From positions 1-33,374 of the forward strand of contig JAEZRM010000099.1 of NCBI GenBank assembly GCA_023412805.1: 33,374 nt of DNA. The letters run 5' to 3'. The translations under genes and the position numbers were made by a program. Positions within the stretch are counted from its first letter, which is position 1. Each line of letters begins with the position of its first letter. The notes beneath the pieces were generated by a model. That model did not search any database. It was not told the origin of the DNA and was given only the letters and a program-made list of their open reading frames with translations. Positions 1 through 7,463 of this stretch are shown piece after piece. Source of the DNA: Pseudomonadota bacterium. Its GTDB lineage: Bacteria; Pseudomonadota; Alphaproteobacteria; Rhizobiales; Hyphomicrobiaceae.

Positions 1-12
1 ATCGCCTCGACA

Positions 13-882
13 TCACCCGACTTCCATCGGCATGGCCGGATCGTTCGCCCATTCCTGCAGCGAGTGAATGTAGACTTCGACATCGTCCTTGCCGAGCGCG
101 GCGAGGGCGAGTGCTGTCAACGATGCCGCGATCCCACCGCCGCAGTAGGCGATGACGCGTTCCCCGCCGAGCAGTCCTGCACCGTCGAAGCGGCGGCGCA
201 GCTCGGGCAATGGCAGCAAGGCATTTGTGTCGGGATCGACAATGCCGCGCGAGGCGACGTTGCAGCTTCCGGGAATGCGGCCGGCGCGTCCGTAGTGGAC
301 GCCGCCTTTTCCTGCGTGCTGCTCGGGCGTGAGTGCGTTGACGATGCGTACGTCGGGCGCGCCGATCGCACCAGCGACGCGCGCTTTGTCGGCGAAGAAA
401 CCAGCCCGCGGCTTCGCCGTGAACTTGGCAGCAGGATAGGTGGTGGTCTCGGTGACGAGCGGGCGGTCTTCCTTGCGCCATTTGATGACGCCGCCATCGA
501 GCACCTGGGCGTTGTCGAAGCCATAGGCTTTCAGCATCCACCACACGCGCGCGGCCCAGGCATTGTAGCCGCCGTCGTAGAGCACCACGCGCACGCCATC
601 GCCGATGCCGAGACGGCTCGCTGCAGTCGCGAAGGCCTCGGGTCCGAGCGCGGAAAAGCGATGCGGGCTTGCGGTATCCGAAAGGTCGCGGGAGAGATCG
701 ATGAATGCCGCGCCAGGAATATGTCCCTTGAGATAGTCGGCATGTCCGCTGGTGACCTGTTGCCCCGAATTGTCGGGGAGGGGCGCGAGGTGCATGGTGC
801 AATCGAAAATGCGAACATCGGGAGCGCCGATGAGGTCGGCGAGCGTCTCCGTATGGATGAGCGGAGCCAGGACAGATGGCAT
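13..882 (-). CDS. sseA: 3-mercaptopyruvate/thiosulfate sulfurtransferase (two rhodanese domains)
   Basis: A 289-residue protein with two rhodanese domains, the usual length for SseA/TST enzymes, which move a sulfane sulfur from 3-mercaptopyruvate or thiosulfate to an acceptor such as cyanide or a thiol. The N-terminal, inactive domain carries the GHIPGA signature near residue 55. The C-terminal domain has RAGRIPGS and the active-site loop YCGGGIAAS with the persulfide Cys at about residue 247. Mercaptopyruvate enzymes usually have CGSGVT-like loops and thiosulfate enzymes CRxGxT-like loops, so the exact donor is unclear. I chose ATG at 882 because AGGGGGA lies just upstream and the protein then begins MPSVLAPL; an in-frame extension to 948 looks spurious. 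It is transcribed away from the VWA gene. No signal peptide, so probably cytoplasmic. Confidence 0.88.
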   Translation of the reverse strand: MPSVLAPLIHTETLADLIGAPDVRIFDCTMHLAPLPDNSGQQVTSGHADYLKGHIPGAAFIDLSRDLSDTASPHRFSALGPEAFATAASRLGIGDGVRVVLYDGGYNAWAARVWWMLKAYGFDNAQVLDGGVIKWRKEDRPLVTETTTYPAAKFTAKPRAGFFADKARVAGAIGAPDVRIVNALTPEQHAGKGGVHYGRAGRIPGSCNVASRGIVDPDTNALLPLPELRRRFDGAGLLGGERVIAYCGGGIAASLTALALAALGKDDVEVYIHSLQEWANDPAMPMEVG

Positions 883-1011
883 TTTGTTCCCCCTGCTTCT
901 CAAGGTCTTGAGCCCGGCACAGTTGAAACCGAGGCTGTTGCTCGCCATCCTAGAAGGAGATGGCCGAGCGGCAAAGCGCAGGGCGGCGCAATACGCCCCA
1001 GATGGCGGACC

Positions 1012-1803
1012 ATGAGTAGCGACAAGAAAGGCACACGTACCGGTTCACGCATCCCGAACCCGGCCGGAACCACGTCCGGCTCGGTGCCTTCACCTGCGTC
1101 CGACGGCAAGACGCCGGCGGCCTCGAGCGCGGCCGATGTCGAGGCTTTCCTCGCCCAGGTTAATGCGCTCGGGCCGCGAACGACGACCGGGCGCGGCCGG
1201 CTCGTGTTCGCGATGGATGCCACGATGAGCCGCCAGCCCACTTGGGACATGGCGTTGGCTCTGCAGGCGGAGATGTTCCATGCCGTGGGCCAAGTCGGTG
1301 GGCTCGACGTGCAACTCGTGTTCTTCCGGGGCGCCGGTGAGTGCCGCGCCTCGAAGTGGGTTTCCGATCCGGACGCGCTGGCGCAACTCATGACGACCGT
1401 GCAATGCCGCGGCGGCTATACCCAGATCGGCAAAGTGCTGTCCCACGCCCGCCAGGAGACGGAGAAGCGCAAGATCAGTGCCCTCGTCTATGTGGGAGAC
1501 TGCATGGAGGAGGCCGTCGACGATCTCTGCGGGCGTGCCGGTGAGCTGGCGCTGCACGGCGTGCCGGTGTTCCTATTCCAGGAGGGGCGTGACGCGATCG
1601 CCGAGAGTGCCTTCCGCGAGATCGCCCGCATTACGAAAGGCGCCTGGTGCGCATTCGATCAGGGCTCGGCGGATCAGCTGCGGGCGCTGCTCAGGGCCGT
1701 TGCCGTCTACGCCTCGGGCGGTCGTGCAGCCCTCCAGCAACTGAGCTCGACGAAGGAAGGTGCCGGCGCGCGGCTGCTGCTGACCCAAATGAAACGGGGT
1801 TGA
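1012..1803 (+). CDS. VWA-domain-like protein paired with a J-domain protein
   Basis: A 263-residue protein. The first 55 residues are Ser/Pro/Ala-rich and probably disordered; a von Willebrand A-like fold follows from about residue 60. The segment FAMDATMSRQPTW has D69-x-T71-x-S73, a close variant of the DxSxS MIDAS metal-binding motif. Later pieces (GGYTQIG, YVGDCMEE, GVPVFLFQEG) fit the strands of a VWA sheet. No signal peptide or membrane segment. The ORF stays open far upstream (to 64), but that part is antisense to the sulfurtransferase, so ATG 1012 is preferred. The stop lies 6 bases before the start of the membrane J-domain gene, which suggests one operon and perhaps a chaperone-linked role. 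Function is not known to me. Confidence 0.8.
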   Translation: MSSDKKGTRTGSRIPNPAGTTSGSVPSPASDGKTPAASSAADVEAFLAQVNALGPRTTTGRGRLVFAMDATMSRQPTWDMALALQAEMFHAVGQVGGLDVQLVFFRGAGECRASKWVSDPDALAQLMTTVQCRGGYTQIGKVLSHARQETEKRKISALVYVGDCMEEAVDDLCGRAGELALHGVPVFLFQEGRDAIAESAFREIARITKGAWCAFDQGSADQLRALLRAVAVYASGGRAALQQLSSTKEGAGARLLLTQMKRG

Positions 1804-1809
1804 GCCGCG

Positions 1810-2514
1810 ATGCAGTATTTTCTGCTCGGGCTGCTCACACTCGGACTGGTCATCCTTGCAGTTCGCCTCTTCAATCAGGCGAACCCGGCAGCGCTTGCCC
1901 ATCATATGCGGATCGTTGGGGCGGTGGCCGCCTTTGCTGGCGCTCTCCTCTTCGTGGTCCGCGGCGCAGTGGTCTATGCTTTTCCCCTGGCCGCGCTCGG
2001 CTGGTGGCTCATGGGTGGGCAGGGCGTTGGGGGGTGGGGTAATATCGGCCCGCCCCGGCGTTCATCCGGGCAGACTTCCCGCGTGGTCACGGAACACCTG
2101 GAGATGGAGCTCGACCATGCCTCCGGCGCCATGCGCGGGCGCATTCTCAAAGGCTTCTTCGCGGGGCGCGATATCGAGGATCTGAGGCCCGTCGAGCTTG
2201 CGCATCTCTGGCAGGACTGCCGTTATACGGATCCGGCCTCGGCGCAGCTCGTCGAGGCGTTTCTGGACCGCATTCACCCGACATGGCGGGAGGATATGGC
2301 CCGGTCGGAGCAGGAGCGTCCACGGGGTCCCGACGGCCGGATGAGCATCGACGAGGCTCTCGACATCCTCGGCCTCGCTCCGGGCGCCGACGAAGCCACC
2401 ATCCGTCAGGCGCACCGCGATCTCATGCTGAAGCTTCATCCAGACCGTGGCGGATCGACCTACCTCGCCGCCAAAATCAATGAAGCAAAAGACACATTGC
2501 TTGGAGGCGGTTAG
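1810..2514 (+). CDS. Membrane-anchored J-domain protein, Pam18/Tim14-like
   Basis: A 234-residue protein. Two hydrophobic segments (about residues 2-20 and 35-68) anchor it in the inner membrane; a soluble linker follows and the C-terminal 55 residues are a J domain. The J domain has the essential HPD motif in MLKLHPDRGGS, then YLAAKINEAKD. This ending closely resembles mitochondrial Pam18/Tim14 (HPDKGGSxYxAxKINEAKD). J domains stimulate the ATPase of an Hsp70 such as DnaK, so the likely role is recruiting DnaK to a membrane site; the client is unknown. It follows the VWA gene by 6 bases. A middle segment (about 90-160) resembles the TerB-like/helical part seen in many alphaproteobacterial J proteins, but I am not sure of this. 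Confidence 0.85.
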   Translation: MQYFLLGLLTLGLVILAVRLFNQANPAALAHHMRIVGAVAAFAGALLFVVRGAVVYAFPLAALGWWLMGGQGVGGWGNIGPPRRSSGQTSRVVTEHLEMELDHASGAMRGRILKGFFAGRDIEDLRPVELAHLWQDCRYTDPASAQLVEAFLDRIHPTWREDMARSEQERPRGPDGRMSIDEALDILGLAPGADEATIRQAHRDLMLKLHPDRGGSTYLAAKINEAKDTLLGGG

Positions 2515-2709
2515 TGCAGCCCATCCGGCAATGTGTTGATATTAAGTTGTTTTAAGGAAATGAGTGGGACCATTGCGAAGTATGGCGCCCGCACCACACT
2601 GGCCATTAGAAAGCGACATACTACCGTCAAACACGTGGAAACATCCTTGTGTTCAAAGGCCCTCACATCCAGATTGAGAGCTACGGAATCGCGACTTTTT
2701 GGGGAAGTC

Positions 2710-3069
2710 ATGCGGACTAGCTTTGGACTGCCGGTATTGTTGGGCGCGCTTTTACTCGCAGCCCCGTCGGCGCTTGCTTTCGAAGAGACGCGCGGTAGCG
2801 CGGGTGCGCCGCAGGCTGCGCCCAAGGCTGCCGCGCCGACCAGTGAAGCGCCACTTGGACTTGGTGGTACGGGCACGTCGGTCGCACCATCGGCCGGTAC
2901 GGAAGTTCGCATACCGGGCCTCGGTAAGCTCGGCATTCTGCCGAAGCTCGATTTCGGTCTGGAGCTGCTTTACGGCGTCAACGAGCAGAGCTTCGATGAT
3001 CGCCGCCTGCGGCCTGATCAGCCTGACGATGGCCTCGGCGTGCGTGGCACGGTACGTCATCGCTTCTAA
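2710..3069 (+). CDS. Small secreted protein of unknown function
   Basis: A 119-residue protein with a clear Sec signal peptide: MRTSFGLPVLLGALLLAAPSALA, with cleavage expected after ALA at residue 23. The mature part is Ala/Pro/Gly-rich, then has a small hydrophobic core (LGKLGILPKLDF, LELLYGV) and ends in a basic tail, VRHRF. I chose ATG 2710 because GGGGAAG lies just upstream and the signal peptide starts there; the in-frame open region back to 2533 has lower GC and looks non-coding. It is followed by an intrinsic terminator at 3115-3138, so it is probably monocistronic. I do not recognise a named domain; the ending suggests an envelope protein, which is inference. Confidence 0.72.
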   Translation: MRTSFGLPVLLGALLLAAPSALAFEETRGSAGAPQAAPKAAAPTSEAPLGLGGTGTSVAPSAGTEVRIPGLGKLGILPKLDFGLELLYGVNEQSFDDRRLRPDQPDDGLGVRGTVRHRF

Positions 3070-3114
3070 GCGCGCGTTGCCGGACACGGCCGCGTGAACT
3101 ATGGGATTTGATTG

Positions 3115-3138
3115 AGGAGCGCCCGTGCGCTCCTTTTT
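3115..3138 (+). terminator. Intrinsic terminator after the small secreted protein gene
   Basis: AGGAGCGC (3115-3122) pairs perfectly with GCGCTCCT (3127-3134) around a CCGT loop, and the 3' side runs into TTTTT. It lies 46 bases after the stop at 3069 and just before the phosphatidylcholine synthase start at 3157, so it separates the two transcription units or attenuates read-through. Confidence 0.8.
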
Positions 3139-3156
3139 CGTTCTTGCGGGGATGGC

Positions 3157-3894
3157 ATGGCGGGCGATCCGCACCGCTTCGAGGTTCCGGAAGCCAGGGG
3201 CTGGCGCTGGCTCGCTGCTTCCGTCCATCTGTTCACGGCGCTCGGCATCGTCTGTGCCCTGTTTGCCGTCCACGCGACGCTCGATCGTGCGTTCGAGAAG
3301 GCGTTCATCTGGCTGGGCGTGGCGCTCATCATCGATGGTATAGATGGGACATTCGCCCGCGCGCTCGACGTCAAGCGGCGGCTGCCCGGGTTCTCAGGCG
3401 AGAAGCTCGATCAGGTCGTCGACTACGTCACATATGTTTTCGTGCCGGTGCTGGTGCTGCAACTCGGCGGATACCTCGTTGGGCTGTGGGGCGACATTCT
3501 GGCGTGCTTGATCTTGCTCTCGTCGCTCTATCATTTCTGCGATGAAGGCAACAAATCGGACGATCACTGCTTCGTCGGCTTTCCCGCCATCTGGAACATC
3601 GTGGCGTTCTATATCTTCGCGTTTGCACTACCGGGCTGGGCTGTGAGCCTCATCGTACTCGTATGCGTCGCGCTCACGTTCGTGCGCATGCGATGGCTGC
3701 ACCCCTTGCGCGTCAGGGCCCTGCGACCGGTCAATCTGGCGATGAGCGGGCTCTGGGCGCTGGCCGCCTTATGGACGGTGAGCGTCGGCTTTCCAGCTTC
3801 CGCAGGGGCTTTGGCCGCCTTGGGGGTAGTGGCGATTTACGGGATTGGGCTCTCCGTGCTCTGGCCGCTGCTCGGCGGCGACGATGACGCCTAG
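3157..3894 (+). CDS. pcs: Phosphatidylcholine synthase
   Basis: A 245-residue integral membrane enzyme that condenses CDP-diacylglycerol with choline to give phosphatidylcholine and CMP, a one-step route typical of host-associated and soil alphaproteobacteria. The CDP-alcohol phosphatidyltransferase motif is complete: D60-G, D63-G, A67-R68, then G81, D85 and D89; the 12-residue gap between AR and G is the spacing expected in Pcs. About eight hydrophobic helices follow the family pattern, with the HFCDEGNKSDDHCFVGFPA segment conserved between helices. ATG 3157 is preferred over upstream TTG codons because GGGGA lies 6 bases before it and the earlier region is the terminator. It stands alone between the terminator and a 276-base gap. 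Confidence 0.93.
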   Translation: MAGDPHRFEVPEARGWRWLAASVHLFTALGIVCALFAVHATLDRAFEKAFIWLGVALIIDGIDGTFARALDVKRRLPGFSGEKLDQVVDYVTYVFVPVLVLQLGGYLVGLWGDILACLILLSSLYHFCDEGNKSDDHCFVGFPAIWNIVAFYIFAFALPGWAVSLIVLVCVALTFVRMRWLHPLRVRALRPVNLAMSGLWALAALWTVSVGFPASAGALAALGVVAIYGIGLSVLWPLLGGDDDA

Positions 3895-3909
3895 AGCGTC
3901 GCTCGGGAC

Positions 3910-3918
3910 TTATCCACA
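3910..3918 (+). promoter_or_regulatory. Single perfect DnaA-box match
   Basis: TTATCCACA matches the strong DnaA-box consensus exactly. It lies 16 bases after the pcs stop in the 276-base gap before the secreted protein gene at 4171. A direct repeat GCTCAATTG occurs at 3919-3927 and 3953-3961, and the inverted pair GTTAA/TTAAC sits at 3995-4016. No second DnaA box was noticed, so an origin is unlikely; it may be chance or a DnaA-responsive promoter site. Confidence 0.3.
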
Positions 3919-4170
3919 GCTCAATTGTCGGAACTGCGCCAAGGAGCCGCATGCTCAATTGAGATGGTCCGGGCACGGCGCACTCGGCAAAAGGGTTAAT
4001 TCGTCAAGCTGTTAACCTCAGAGTAAGTTCGTTTTCGCCCTCCCACCCGTTTACAGGGCATTCTCATTGCTTGGGAACCGTTGCCCCGAAGTCGCTACGC
4101 GACCGTCAAATTGGGGCCTACAAACCTACCGAAGTAACGAACCAGTCAGCGGTAAGAACGGGGACGTTGT

Positions 4171-4584
4171 ATGAGTTCGCGAGTTTTAGTCGCGGGGGCT
4201 ATTTTGAGTGCCACCGTATGTACAGCCGCCGCCGAGGCGCCGGGTAGCCGTCTCAATCTTCATGAAGTCGTGGCCGACCGGACGGTTTCTCTGCATACGC
4301 CGGCAGGGACCATCCCGATCAGCTACTCGGGCAACGGCACCATGATCGGCCGCGCAAAGGATCTTGAGTTCTATACGGGCTCAGCCTTCGACCGGGGCAC
4401 GTGGTGGGTAACCGGCGATCGGATCTGCCATCGCTGGCGGAGCTGGCTCGGCGGCAAGGACCACTGCGTGAGCCTGCGTCTGGATGGCACGAAGGTCCAC
4501 TGGCGCAGCAGCGACGGCTATTCGGGCACGGCCACGCTCGGGGCAAAGCGCGCCCGTGCCATCGAAGCCGGCGCCTCGTTTTAA
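4171..4584 (+). CDS. Small secreted protein of unknown function
   Basis: A 137-residue protein with a Sec signal peptide (MSSRVLVAGAILSATVCTAAAEA; cleavage near residue 21-23). The mature domain of about 115 residues reads as a compact beta-rich fold: GTIPISYSGNGTM, GTWWVTGDRICHRW, HCVSLRLDGTKVHW. Two Cys residues (in RICHRW and DHCVSL) could form a disulfide in the periplasm. The pattern resembles DUF995-like small periplasmic proteins, but that is only a similarity by eye. The start is supported by GGGGA upstream of ATG 4171. It converges with mazG, whose stop lies 6 bases away. No function can be given. Confidence 0.75.
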   Translation: MSSRVLVAGAILSATVCTAAAEAPGSRLNLHEVVADRTVSLHTPAGTIPISYSGNGTMIGRAKDLEFYTGSAFDRGTWWVTGDRICHRWRSWLGGKDHCVSLRLDGTKVHWRSSDGYSGTATLGAKRARAIEAGASF

Positions 4585-4590
4585 AAGCGC

Positions 4591-5466
4591 TCAGTCGCCG
4601 CGCTCCTTGGTCTTGGCCTCGATCCAGAGGTCATCCATTTCTTCGAGGGTCGCCCCCTCGGGCGTCTTTGCCTGCTCGGCGAGACGGCGCTCGATATAGG
4701 CGAAGCGCCGGACGAATTTGGCATTGGCCGTCCTGAGCGCGGTCTCCGGATCGACATTGAGGTGGCGCGCGACATTCGCCATCACGAACAAGACGTCGCC
4801 GAACTCGTCCACGATCCGGGGATCGGTGGGGCCGTCCGGCGGGGTTGCACCGCGCGGATCGGCCGGTACGGCGATCTCTTCGAGCTCGGCCAGTTCCTCC
4901 TGCATCTTGGAGAACACGGGCGCCAGCGATGGCCAATCGAAGCCGACGCGCGCTGCCTTGGCCTGCAGTTTCACGGCGCGCGTCATGCCCGGGAGCCCGA
5001 CAGGCACGTCAGCGAGCAAAGATGGATCGGCAGGGGCCGCGGTGCCGCCTGCGGCCTGTTTCGCCGCGCGCTCCTCGGCCTTGATGGCTTCCCACCAGCC
5101 CTTTGCAAGCTGACCGGACCGCGCTTTTTCGTCGCCGAACACATGAGGATGGCGGCGGATCATCTTCTCCGTCACGCCATCGACAACGTCGGCGAACGAG
5201 AAGGTGCCCTCCTCCTCGGCCATGCGCGCGTGATAGACGACCTGGAGCAGCAGATCGCCGAGCTCCTCCTTGAGATCGACCCGGTTGCCTCGCTCGATCG
5301 CGTCGGCGACCTCGTAGGCTTCCTCGATCGTATAGGGCGCGATAGTCGCGAATGTCTGCTCTAAGTCCCATGGGCAGCCCGTGCCGGGCGTTCTGAGCGC
5401 GGCCATGACGGCAAGGAGATCGGCAATGGATTTGCGAACGCGGGGCTGGTCGGGCGGAGCCATCAT
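4591..5466 (-). CDS. mazG: Nucleoside triphosphate pyrophosphohydrolase MazG
   Basis: A 291-residue house-cleaning enzyme that hydrolyses NTPs and dNTPs to NMPs and pyrophosphate. It has the two-domain MazG layout. The N-terminal domain shows CPWDLEQTF and then the metal-binding helices EEAYEVADAIERG and KEELGDLLLQVVYH; the C-terminal domain has EELAELEE and DEFGDVLFVMANVARHL, ending with the family piece AKFVRRFAYIE. The linker (about residues 130-160) is Ala-rich and a little longer than in E. coli MazG (263 residues). ATG 5466 is followed by a second ATG and preceded by AGGAA at a good distance. The LOG-family gene lies 18 bases upstream on the same strand, so the two are probably co-transcribed. 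Confidence 0.94.
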   Translation of the reverse strand: MMAPPDQPRVRKSIADLLAVMAALRTPGTGCPWDLEQTFATIAPYTIEEAYEVADAIERGNRVDLKEELGDLLLQVVYHARMAEEEGTFSFADVVDGVTEKMIRRHPHVFGDEKARSGQLAKGWWEAIKAEERAAKQAAGGTAAPADPSLLADVPVGLPGMTRAVKLQAKAARVGFDWPSLAPVFSKMQEELAELEEIAVPADPRGATPPDGPTDPRIVDEFGDVLFVMANVARHLNVDPETALRTANAKFVRRFAYIERRLAEQAKTPEGATLEEMDDLWIEAKTKERGD

Positions 5467-5484
5467 CGGTTCCTGGATAGGGCG

Positions 5485-6129
5485 CTACATGCGCTCGATG
5501 ACATCGGTCCGCTCTTTGGAGACGACAGGCGCCGCCGCGGCAATGGCCGGCAGGATATCTTCGGCTTTATCCACGACCGTATAAGGCACCTGCAGGCTCG
5601 CGCGGATGAAAGTCTCGGCCCGCATATGATCGAGCAGGGCGCAAAGAGAGTCCCAGTAGCCCGCGACGTTCGCGATCACGATCGGCTTCGTGTGGCGCCC
5701 GAGCTGGGCCCACGTGAGCTGCTCGACGAGCTCTTCCAGTGTACCGATACCGCCCGGCAGCGCGACGAACGCGTCGGAGCGCTCGAACATCAGGCGCTTT
5801 CGCTGATGCATGTCCTCGGTGACGATCAGTTCGTTGACGTCACGCAGCATCTGTTCCTTCTCGGACAAAAACGAGGGAATGATCCCCGTGACATACCCTT
5901 TGTGCTTGAGAACGGACTTGGCGACCTCGCCCATGAGACCGAGGCTGCCACCGCCATAAACGAGGCCGACGTCGGCTTCCGCGAGCTGTTGGCCGAGCGT
6001 GCGCGCGGCGAGTGCAAAATCAGGATTGCGACCGCTTCCCGAGCCGCAGAACACGCACACGTTCTGGATGCCATTGAGCTCCGCGAGCTGCTGGCCCGAG
6101 TTCTTTTTACTGATGCTTTTCTTGGTCAT
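5485..6129 (-). CDS. LOG-family protein (TIGR00730-type nucleoside monophosphate phosphoribohydrolase)
   Basis: About 214 residues. The family (often mislabelled lysine decarboxylase) releases a free base from nucleoside 5'-monophosphates; plant and bacterial LOG enzymes make active cytokinins. Visible signatures are VFCGSGSGRNP near the N-terminus, the nucleotide-binding VYGGGSLGLMG, MHQRKRLMFERSDAFVALPGG (written here as adjoining pieces MHQRKRLMFE and RSDAFVALPGG) and the hallmark PGGIGTLEEL with E in the following helix. Start is uncertain: GAGGA abuts an ATG at 6141, which is too close, and lies 12 bases before the ATG at 6129; I use 6129. The in-frame region up to 6255 lacks coding character. 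mazG follows by 18 bases. Confidence 0.88.
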   Translation of the reverse strand: MTKKSISKKNSGQQLAELNGIQNVCVFCGSGSGRNPDFALAARTLGQQLAEADVGLVYGGGSLGLMGEVAKSVLKHKGYVTGIIPSFLSEKEQMLRDVNELIVTEDMHQRKRLMFERSDAFVALPGGIGTLEELVEQLTWAQLGRHTKPIVIANVAGYWDSLCALLDHMRAETFIRASLQVPYTVVDKAEDILPAIAAAAPVVSKERTDVIERM

Positions 6130-6395
6130 AGTTTTACGCATTCCTCGGAGTGCCTTGGGGATGTCCGCGGCCGCCACAGGCCTTTCTAGCATCGCCTTGA
6201 TATGGCTATGCGGGCAAATTGCCTCAATCACGCGAACGTTCGCGGGGAGCGCCATCCGTCTGATGGCGGGCCGCGCCCAATGCGGCGCTCGCCGGCGAAT
6301 AATATCGTGGGAAGATCATTGGACGGCCGCGCGATTCTATGCATGGTTGCGCGCAAGAAGCCGCGACCTCGAACGCGGAGCAGCCGGACCCTGCC

Positions 6396-7310
6396 ATGCA
6401 GCTCAAATTCTACACCTTGGACGTGTTCACTGAAACGCGCTTCGGCGGCAATCCGCTCGGTGTCGTCATGAATGCCGATGCGCTGCCTGCCGGCCTCATG
6501 CAGGACATTGCGCGCGAGCTCAATCTCTCCGAGACGGTCTTCGTCCAGAAGGCGACGAACCCGGCAGCGTCGGCCCGCATCCGTATCTTCACGCCGGCCG
6601 TCGAACTGCCTTTCGCAGGCCATCCGACGATCGGAACGGGTATCCTCCTGGCGCAGCTCCGCGCGGGCGACGCGCCCGGAGAGCAGGATGCTCTCGTCGT
6701 GCTCGAAGAGACGATCGGGCCCGTGCGCGTGGGTGTACGCATGCGCCCCGGCAAGGCGGCTCACGCGGAATTCGATGCGCCGAAGCTCCCCGAATCCGCA
6801 GGCGATGCGCCGAGTAGCGATCGGCTTGCAGCGGCGCTGGGATTGAAGCCCTCGGAGATCGGATTCGCCAATCACCGCCCATCGCAATGGTCGGCGGGCG
6901 TACCCTTTACCTTCGTGCCCATCGCGTCCATGGCTGCCATCGGTCGCGCCGAGATCGTCTCGACACATTGGTCGGCGGCGTTCGGCGGCTCGCGGGCCGG
7001 GAAGGTTTACCTCTACACAGGTGAGACGGTGCACACGACATCGTCGTTTCACGCGCGCATGTTCGGACCTGCTGCCGGCATCGTCGAGGATCCGGCAACG
7101 GGCGGCGCAGCGGCTGCCTTCGCCGGTGTCGTCAATGCCTTCGACCAGCTTCCGGCCGGCACGCACAAGCGCATCATCGAGCAGGGCTTCGAGATGGGGC
7201 GCCCGAGCCTCATCGCGCTGTCGTTCGAGGTTGCGGCCAAGGGCAAGCTCGAGACCGTGCGCATTGGCGGCAGCGCCGTCCGCGTCAGCGAAGGTCATAT
7301 CGAGATTTAG
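6396..7310 (+). CDS. PhzF-family isomerase/epimerase-like protein
   Basis: A 304-residue protein of the PhzF fold, two related halves of a diaminopimelate-epimerase type. It starts with the family pattern YTLDVFTETRFGGNPLGVV, then NLSETVFV, whose Glu corresponds to the catalytic acid of PhzF, and FAGHPTIGTG, the phosphate-site-like loop. The second half has the matching DPATGGAAAAFAG loop. Most genomic members are not phenazine enzymes, and no phenazine genes are nearby, so the substrate is unknown. ATG 6396 fits the usual N-terminus; the ORF is open to 6339 upstream. It converges with the mutase gene, and the gap between the stops is filled by a multi-hairpin element. Confidence 0.9.
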   Translation: MQLKFYTLDVFTETRFGGNPLGVVMNADALPAGLMQDIARELNLSETVFVQKATNPAASARIRIFTPAVELPFAGHPTIGTGILLAQLRAGDAPGEQDALVVLEETIGPVRVGVRMRPGKAAHAEFDAPKLPESAGDAPSSDRLAAALGLKPSEIGFANHRPSQWSAGVPFTFVPIASMAAIGRAEIVSTHWSAAFGGSRAGKVYLYTGETVHTTSSFHARMFGPAAGIVEDPATGGAAAAFAGVVNAFDQLPAGTHKRIIEQGFEMGRPSLIALSFEVAAKGKLETVRIGGSAVRVSEGHIEI

Positions 7311-7333
7311 CTCAGGCTCGGTCCTGAAATTTC

Positions 7334-7463
7334 AAAAAGGCGGGGGCTCCGGGGGTGTCCCCCGGGCGGGTCGTAGGGCTGCGGCCCTACTCGCGCCTTT
7401 GGCGCGAACGAGACCAGTCTCGCGCTCTGCCGGGAGGGACACCCTCCCGGGCCCGCCCGCCCT
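7334..7463. terminator. Modular GC-rich multi-hairpin element, probably a bidirectional terminator
   Basis: Five hairpins in a row: CCGGGGG/CCCCCGG with TGT loop (7349-7365), GTAGGGC/GCCCTAC (7373-7390), TCGCGCC/GGCGCGA with TTT loop (7391-7407), CGAGAC/GTCTCG (7409-7422) and CCGGGAGGG/CCCTCCCGG with ACA loop (7430-7450). A run of five A at 7334-7338 becomes a T tract on the minus strand after the mutase gene. It fills the space between two converging stop codons. The same modules recur at 14208-14281 and 16828-16993. Confidence 0.6.

Noticed and set aside
64..1011. Extension of the VWA protein far upstream
   Set aside because: It overlaps the sulfurtransferase gene in antisense and has no family similarity; the ATG at 1012 gives a sensible protein.
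3895..4170. Replication origin
   Set aside because: Only one DnaA box was found, with no dnaA, hemE or parAB genes around.
6396..7310. Phenazine biosynthesis gene
   Set aside because: The PhzF family is broad and no phzA-E genes are near, so the name describes the fold only.
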